Source: Deltaproteobacteria bacterium UBA2385 (GTDB lineage Bacteria > Myxococcota_A > UBA796 > UBA2385). Taken from it: DNA of 16,944 bases. A program made the position numbers and the translations under genes. Below the pieces are notes generated by a model that searched no databases, was not told the origin of the DNA, and saw only the letters and a list, made by a program, of their open reading frames with translations. The stretch is from assembly GCA_002343455.1 (NCBI GenBank), contig DDSR01000403.1, positions 1 through 16,944 on the forward strand, written 5' to 3'. This document shows positions 14,407 through 16,944 of this stretch, one piece after another. How positions within the stretch are numbered: position 1 is the first letter of the stretch; each line of letters begins with the position of its first letter.

Positions 14407-15391
14407 GCCCTCGCCGACCGTGCACCGGCTGGTGGCGCCGGCGGGAGCAGGGCGCCTCGACTCCTGGCTGGCGGGGGCCCTGGGGCGCTCGCGGGCGCGG
14501 GTCCAGGCCCTCATCCGCGAGGGGAGGGTCGAGGTCGAGGGCAAGGCCGCCCGCCCCAGCCAGGACCTGAAGGCGGGCGAGGAGATCCGGGTGGAGGACC
14601 CGGCTCCGCCGCCGAGCACGCTGGAGCGGCAGGAGATGGATCTGCCGGTGCTGTACCTGGACGAGCACCTCGTGGTGGTCGACAAGCCGGTCGACCTGGT
14701 GGTCCACCCGGCCCGCGGCCATGAGAGCGGCACGCTGGTCAACGGGCTGCTGCACCTGCTGGACGAGGCCGGGGGCGATGGCCAGCGCCCGGGCATCGTG
14801 CACCGGCTGGACAAGGGCACCAGCGGGGTGATGGTGGTGGCCCGCTCGCCCGAGGCGATGGAGAAGCTGGCCGCTGACTTCGCCACCCACGACCTCGAGC
14901 GGCGCTACCTGACCCTGGTCTGGGGCTCGCCCGCGGCCGATCAGGGCGAGATCGAGGCCCGCCTGGGGCGCCACCCCCGCGACCGGCTGCGCTTCTGCGT
15001 GGTGCCGACCGGGGGGCGTCACGCCCTGACACGGTGGTGGGTTCGGGGGCGGGCGAGGCTCGCGATCCCCGGCGCACGCGAGGGTGGGGCTGTCAGCCTG
15101 ATCGAGTGCAAGCTGGAGACGGGGCGCACCCACCAGGTCCGGGTCCACCTGCACCACCTGGGTCACCCGGTCCTGGGCGACCCCCTCTACCGAGGTCGCT
15201 CCCCGGTCCCGCCCGAGCTCAAGCCCCTGCTCGATCCCCTCGACCACCAGCTCCTGCACGCCTGGTTCCTCGGCTTCCGGCACCCGATCGACGGGCGCTG
15301 GCTCTCCTTCTGCCGACCCCCGCCGGCGGATTTCCAGGCGATCGCCGCGGCCTGCGGGCTGGCCCTGCCTTCCCAGCCGGGTCCAGCTTGA
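14399..15391 (+). CDS. RluA-family 23S rRNA pseudouridine synthase (RluC/RluD type)
   Basis: A 330-residue enzyme that isomerises specific uridines to pseudouridine in structured RNA. An S4 RNA-binding domain (about 17-66, RLDSWLAGALGRSRARVQAL) precedes the catalytic domain with HRLDKGTSGVMVVAR (135-149), in which D138 is the expected catalytic aspartate. LETGRTHQVRVHLHHLGHPV and GDPLY follow as family signatures. Length, S4 domain and Asp position match RluD/RluC (large-subunit rRNA) rather than short RluA, but exact sites cannot be read from sequence. The frame is open back to TTG 14348. I chose GTG 14399, which overlaps the previous stop by 8 nt and begins just before the S4 domain, implying translational coupling. 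Confidence 0.92.
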   Translation: MAEPSPTVHRLVAPAGAGRLDSWLAGALGRSRARVQALIREGRVEVEGKAARPSQDLKAGEEIRVEDPAPPPSTLERQEMDLPVLYLDEHLVVVDKPVDLVVHPARGHESGTLVNGLLHLLDEAGGDGQRPGIVHRLDKGTSGVMVVARSPEAMEKLAADFATHDLERRYLTLVWGSPAADQGEIEARLGRHPRDRLRFCVVPTGGRHALTRWWVRGRARLAIPGAREGGAVSLIECKLETGRTHQVRVHLHHLGHPVLGDPLYRGRSPVPPELKPLLDPLDHQLLHAWFLGFRHPIDGRWLSFCRPPPADFQAIAAACGLALPSQPGPA

Positions 15392-15426
15392 TACGGATGC
15401 GGCACTGGTCCGCCTCTGGAGGCTCG

Positions 15427-15960
15427 ATGTCCACCTCGCTCCTGCTCCTTGCCCTCGCCTGCGGCCGCGGAGGCCCAGCCGAGGGTCATGTCCCCGTGGT
15501 CCTCGATAACCCGGACACCGGGACCACCGGAACGGGGACGACCACCCCGCCCCAGGGCATCGCCGGGCTCAGCGGCGCGGCCACGCTCTCGCGGGTGGAG
15601 GGCGCCTGGACCTACCAGGGCACCGAGACGGCCTGGTTCCAGGCGGCCGATGGTAGCACGGCCTGCCAGGTGGACAGCGAGGTGGTGCAGGTCGCCAGCG
15701 CGGCCGCCCCCTGCGAGAGCTGCGAGTGGGCCCTGACGCTGAGCACCTCGGGCTCGACGGCCCAGGGCTGCGCGGGGCTGGACGCGGGCGCCTACGACGG
15801 GCAGGTCTTCTCCTACGGCTACGTCCGCGGCGAGGACTACGGCTCGCTGGCGGTCTACTACCCGGAGTACGGCTGGTACGCGGTCGCGGCCACCGCCAGC
15901 TTCGACGCCTCGACCGGCAGCTTCGAGTACGAGTGGCCGATCGGCTACTTCAGCTACTGA
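15427..15960 (+). CDS. Small hypothetical lipoprotein
   Basis: A 177-residue protein with a very short signal MSTSLLLLALAC (Cys 12), a Thr/Gly-rich linker (NPDTGTTGTGTTTPP, about 32-46), and a compact Tyr-rich, beta-strand-like domain to the end (SLAVYYPEYGWYAV, then EYEWPIGYFSY). A PCESC pair and a few other Cys could form disulfides. I do not recognise the family. ATG 15427 has GGAGG 4 nt upstream; an in-frame ATG at 15397 would give a more positively charged leader (MRHW) but lacks a ribosome site, so both remain possible. It follows the pseudouridine synthase on the same strand and its end overlaps the opposing lipoprotein gene by 7 nt. Confidence 0.72.
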   Translation: MSTSLLLLALACGRGGPAEGHVPVVLDNPDTGTTGTGTTTPPQGIAGLSGAATLSRVEGAWTYQGTETAWFQAADGSTACQVDSEVVQVASAAAPCESCEWALTLSTSGSTAQGCAGLDAGAYDGQVFSYGYVRGEDYGSLAVYYPEYGWYAVAATASFDASTGSFEYEWPIGYFSY

Positions 15961-16931
15961 GCGTTCAGACGCTGAGCGCGGGCCTGGTCGCGGTCGTCGC
16001 CCTCTTCGCACTCTTGCGGATCGGGGTTGGGGGCAACCCGCAGGCCGGCGACCCGCTCGCCGGAGATCTCCTCGACCTCGATGCGCAGGCAGACCGGCTC
16101 CAGGTCGAGGGTACACTCGACGCACTCCACGCCCAGGTAGGAGGTCAGCAGCTCGCAGAGCTGATCGGCGCTGGCGCCGACCGCGGGCGCGATGTCTCGG
16201 GCGTCGACCTCCCCGTACAGCCGGGCGTCGGCGATGGCCTCGCCGTCGCCTGAGATCGCCCCCGAGAAGCGCACGTCCTGGATGTTGACCGGGAGGCCCT
16301 GGACCTCGACCTCCAGCACGGTCGGGCCGACGTCGAAGTAGGGGTTGTTCCAGAAGTCCGAGGCGGGGAAGTCGAAGGTGGCGACACAGGGGTCCTGCTG
16401 CAGCGTCCCGTCGACCTCCTGAGCGGCGCCGCCGATCAGGTCGATGCTCTGGTCGCTGATCTCCTGGACGCCCAGCAGCAGGATGCCGCTGAAGACCTGG
16501 CCGAAGATCAGCTCTCCCCCCGCGGGCTCGACCCAGGTCGCGCTCTCCATGTCCAGGGCCCAGCTCTGGTCGGCGAGGCCGTCGGGCGGGACCTGCTCGC
16601 CCTCGGTGCCGGTGCGGAAGGCTCCGCTGGCCTCCTGGCCGCAGAGATCCATGCTCCACTCGACGCTGGCCTGCTCGGGCAGCGGGGACTCGGGGGTCCA
16701 GATCGCCAGCCCGGACGACACGCTCAGGCTGCCCGGGACCGCCTCGCCGTCGGCCAGGACCTGGGCCGTGACGGCCTCGGCAGGGAGCTCGCCCTCGAAC
16801 TCGACGCGGAGCTGTGGCATTCGGCTGACCGGCTCCTGGTCCTGGGCGGGCCAGCTCGAGAGCAGGGTGGGCGCGGTGCAGTCGACGGCGTCGGCGTCGC
16901 CGCGGCAGGCGAAGAGGAGGACGAGGAGCAT
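15954..16931 (-). CDS. Hypothetical lipoprotein with Ig-like N-terminal domain
   Basis: A 325-residue protein. ATG 16931 has GGAGGG 4 nt upstream. The signal MLLVLLFAC is extremely short, putting the lipid-anchored Cys at residue 9. Residues ~19-108 (from APTLLSSWPAQDQEPV to GAFRTG) resemble a Big_5/SbsA-like Ig-type beta domain often found in surface proteins. Residues ~122-325 form a domain I cannot name, with SATWVEPAGGELIFG, a FDFPASDFWNNPYFDVGP segment, and a Cys-rich stretch VECVECTLDLEPVCL. It is probably outer-membrane anchored; its role is unknown. Its stop overlaps the convergent small lipoprotein, whose similar short signal suggests the same export style. Confidence 0.78.
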   Translation of the reverse strand: MLLVLLFACRGDADAVDCTAPTLLSSWPAQDQEPVSRMPQLRVEFEGELPAEAVTAQVLADGEAVPGSLSVSSGLAIWTPESPLPEQASVEWSMDLCGQEASGAFRTGTEGEQVPPDGLADQSWALDMESATWVEPAGGELIFGQVFSGILLLGVQEISDQSIDLIGGAAQEVDGTLQQDPCVATFDFPASDFWNNPYFDVGPTVLEVEVQGLPVNIQDVRFSGAISGDGEAIADARLYGEVDARDIAPAVGASADQLCELLTSYLGVECVECTLDLEPVCLRIEVEEISGERVAGLRVAPNPDPQECEEGDDRDQARAQRLNAQ

Positions 16932-16944
16932 GATCCCTCCAAGA

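Overview
The window is very GC-rich DNA that is almost fully coding. It carries several short-signal lipoproteins, MopE-type Cys/Asp-rich repeats joined to an FG-GAP propeller, a membrane-anchored orphan sensor kinase and a J-like/RodZ-like fusion. This mix suggests a Myxococcota-type (former deltaproteobacterial) chromosome; that is inference, since no rRNA or other taxonomic marker is present. I see no tRNA, rRNA, CRISPR array, insertion sequence or prophage gene.

Layout. Bases 1-647 (minus) hold the N-terminal part of a fatty acyl-AMP/acyl-CoA ligase. The ~420 bp between it and the next gene contains a G-rich tract and two identical 14-bp palindromes 31 bp apart, which look like a tandem TetR-type operator. 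Bases 1072-7182 (plus) form a tight operon-like run: a degenerate metallo-beta-lactamase-fold protein, a GT-C-like/TPR membrane protein, a YfhO-family membrane protein, and xseA (exonuclease VII large subunit), whose ATG overlaps the yfhO-like stop. Facing it (minus, 9347 down to 7314) is a large secreted lipoprotein of MopE-type metal-binding repeats plus FG-GAP repeats. An in-frame TAG falls inside its last FG-GAP calcium loop, and 37 more well-formed codons follow to a TGA at 7200.

Bases 9537-9911 (plus) encode a zinc-ribbon/DUF2007-like small protein with a near-perfect Shine-Dalgarno embedded in a palindrome. Its 3' end overlaps a convergent multi-pass histidine kinase (9875-12064, minus) by 37 nt. 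Only 32 nt separate that kinase from the divergent selA (12097-13503). selA is followed by a J-domain-like/RodZ-HTH fusion, an RluC/RluD-type pseudouridine synthase overlapping it by 8 nt, and a small lipoprotein. A second, larger lipoprotein (15954-16931, minus) converges on the small one with a 7-nt overlap.

How the genes fit together. The GT-C-like proteins (TPR and YfhO) plausibly act together at the cell envelope. selA implies selenocysteine use somewhere in the genome, but no selB, selC or Sec-containing ORF is in view. The lipoproteins point to a rich outer-membrane surface. I see no complete new defence or mobile system. The best candidates for follow-up are the interrupted MopE/FG-GAP protein, the twin operator, the J/RodZ fusion and the degenerate MBL protein.
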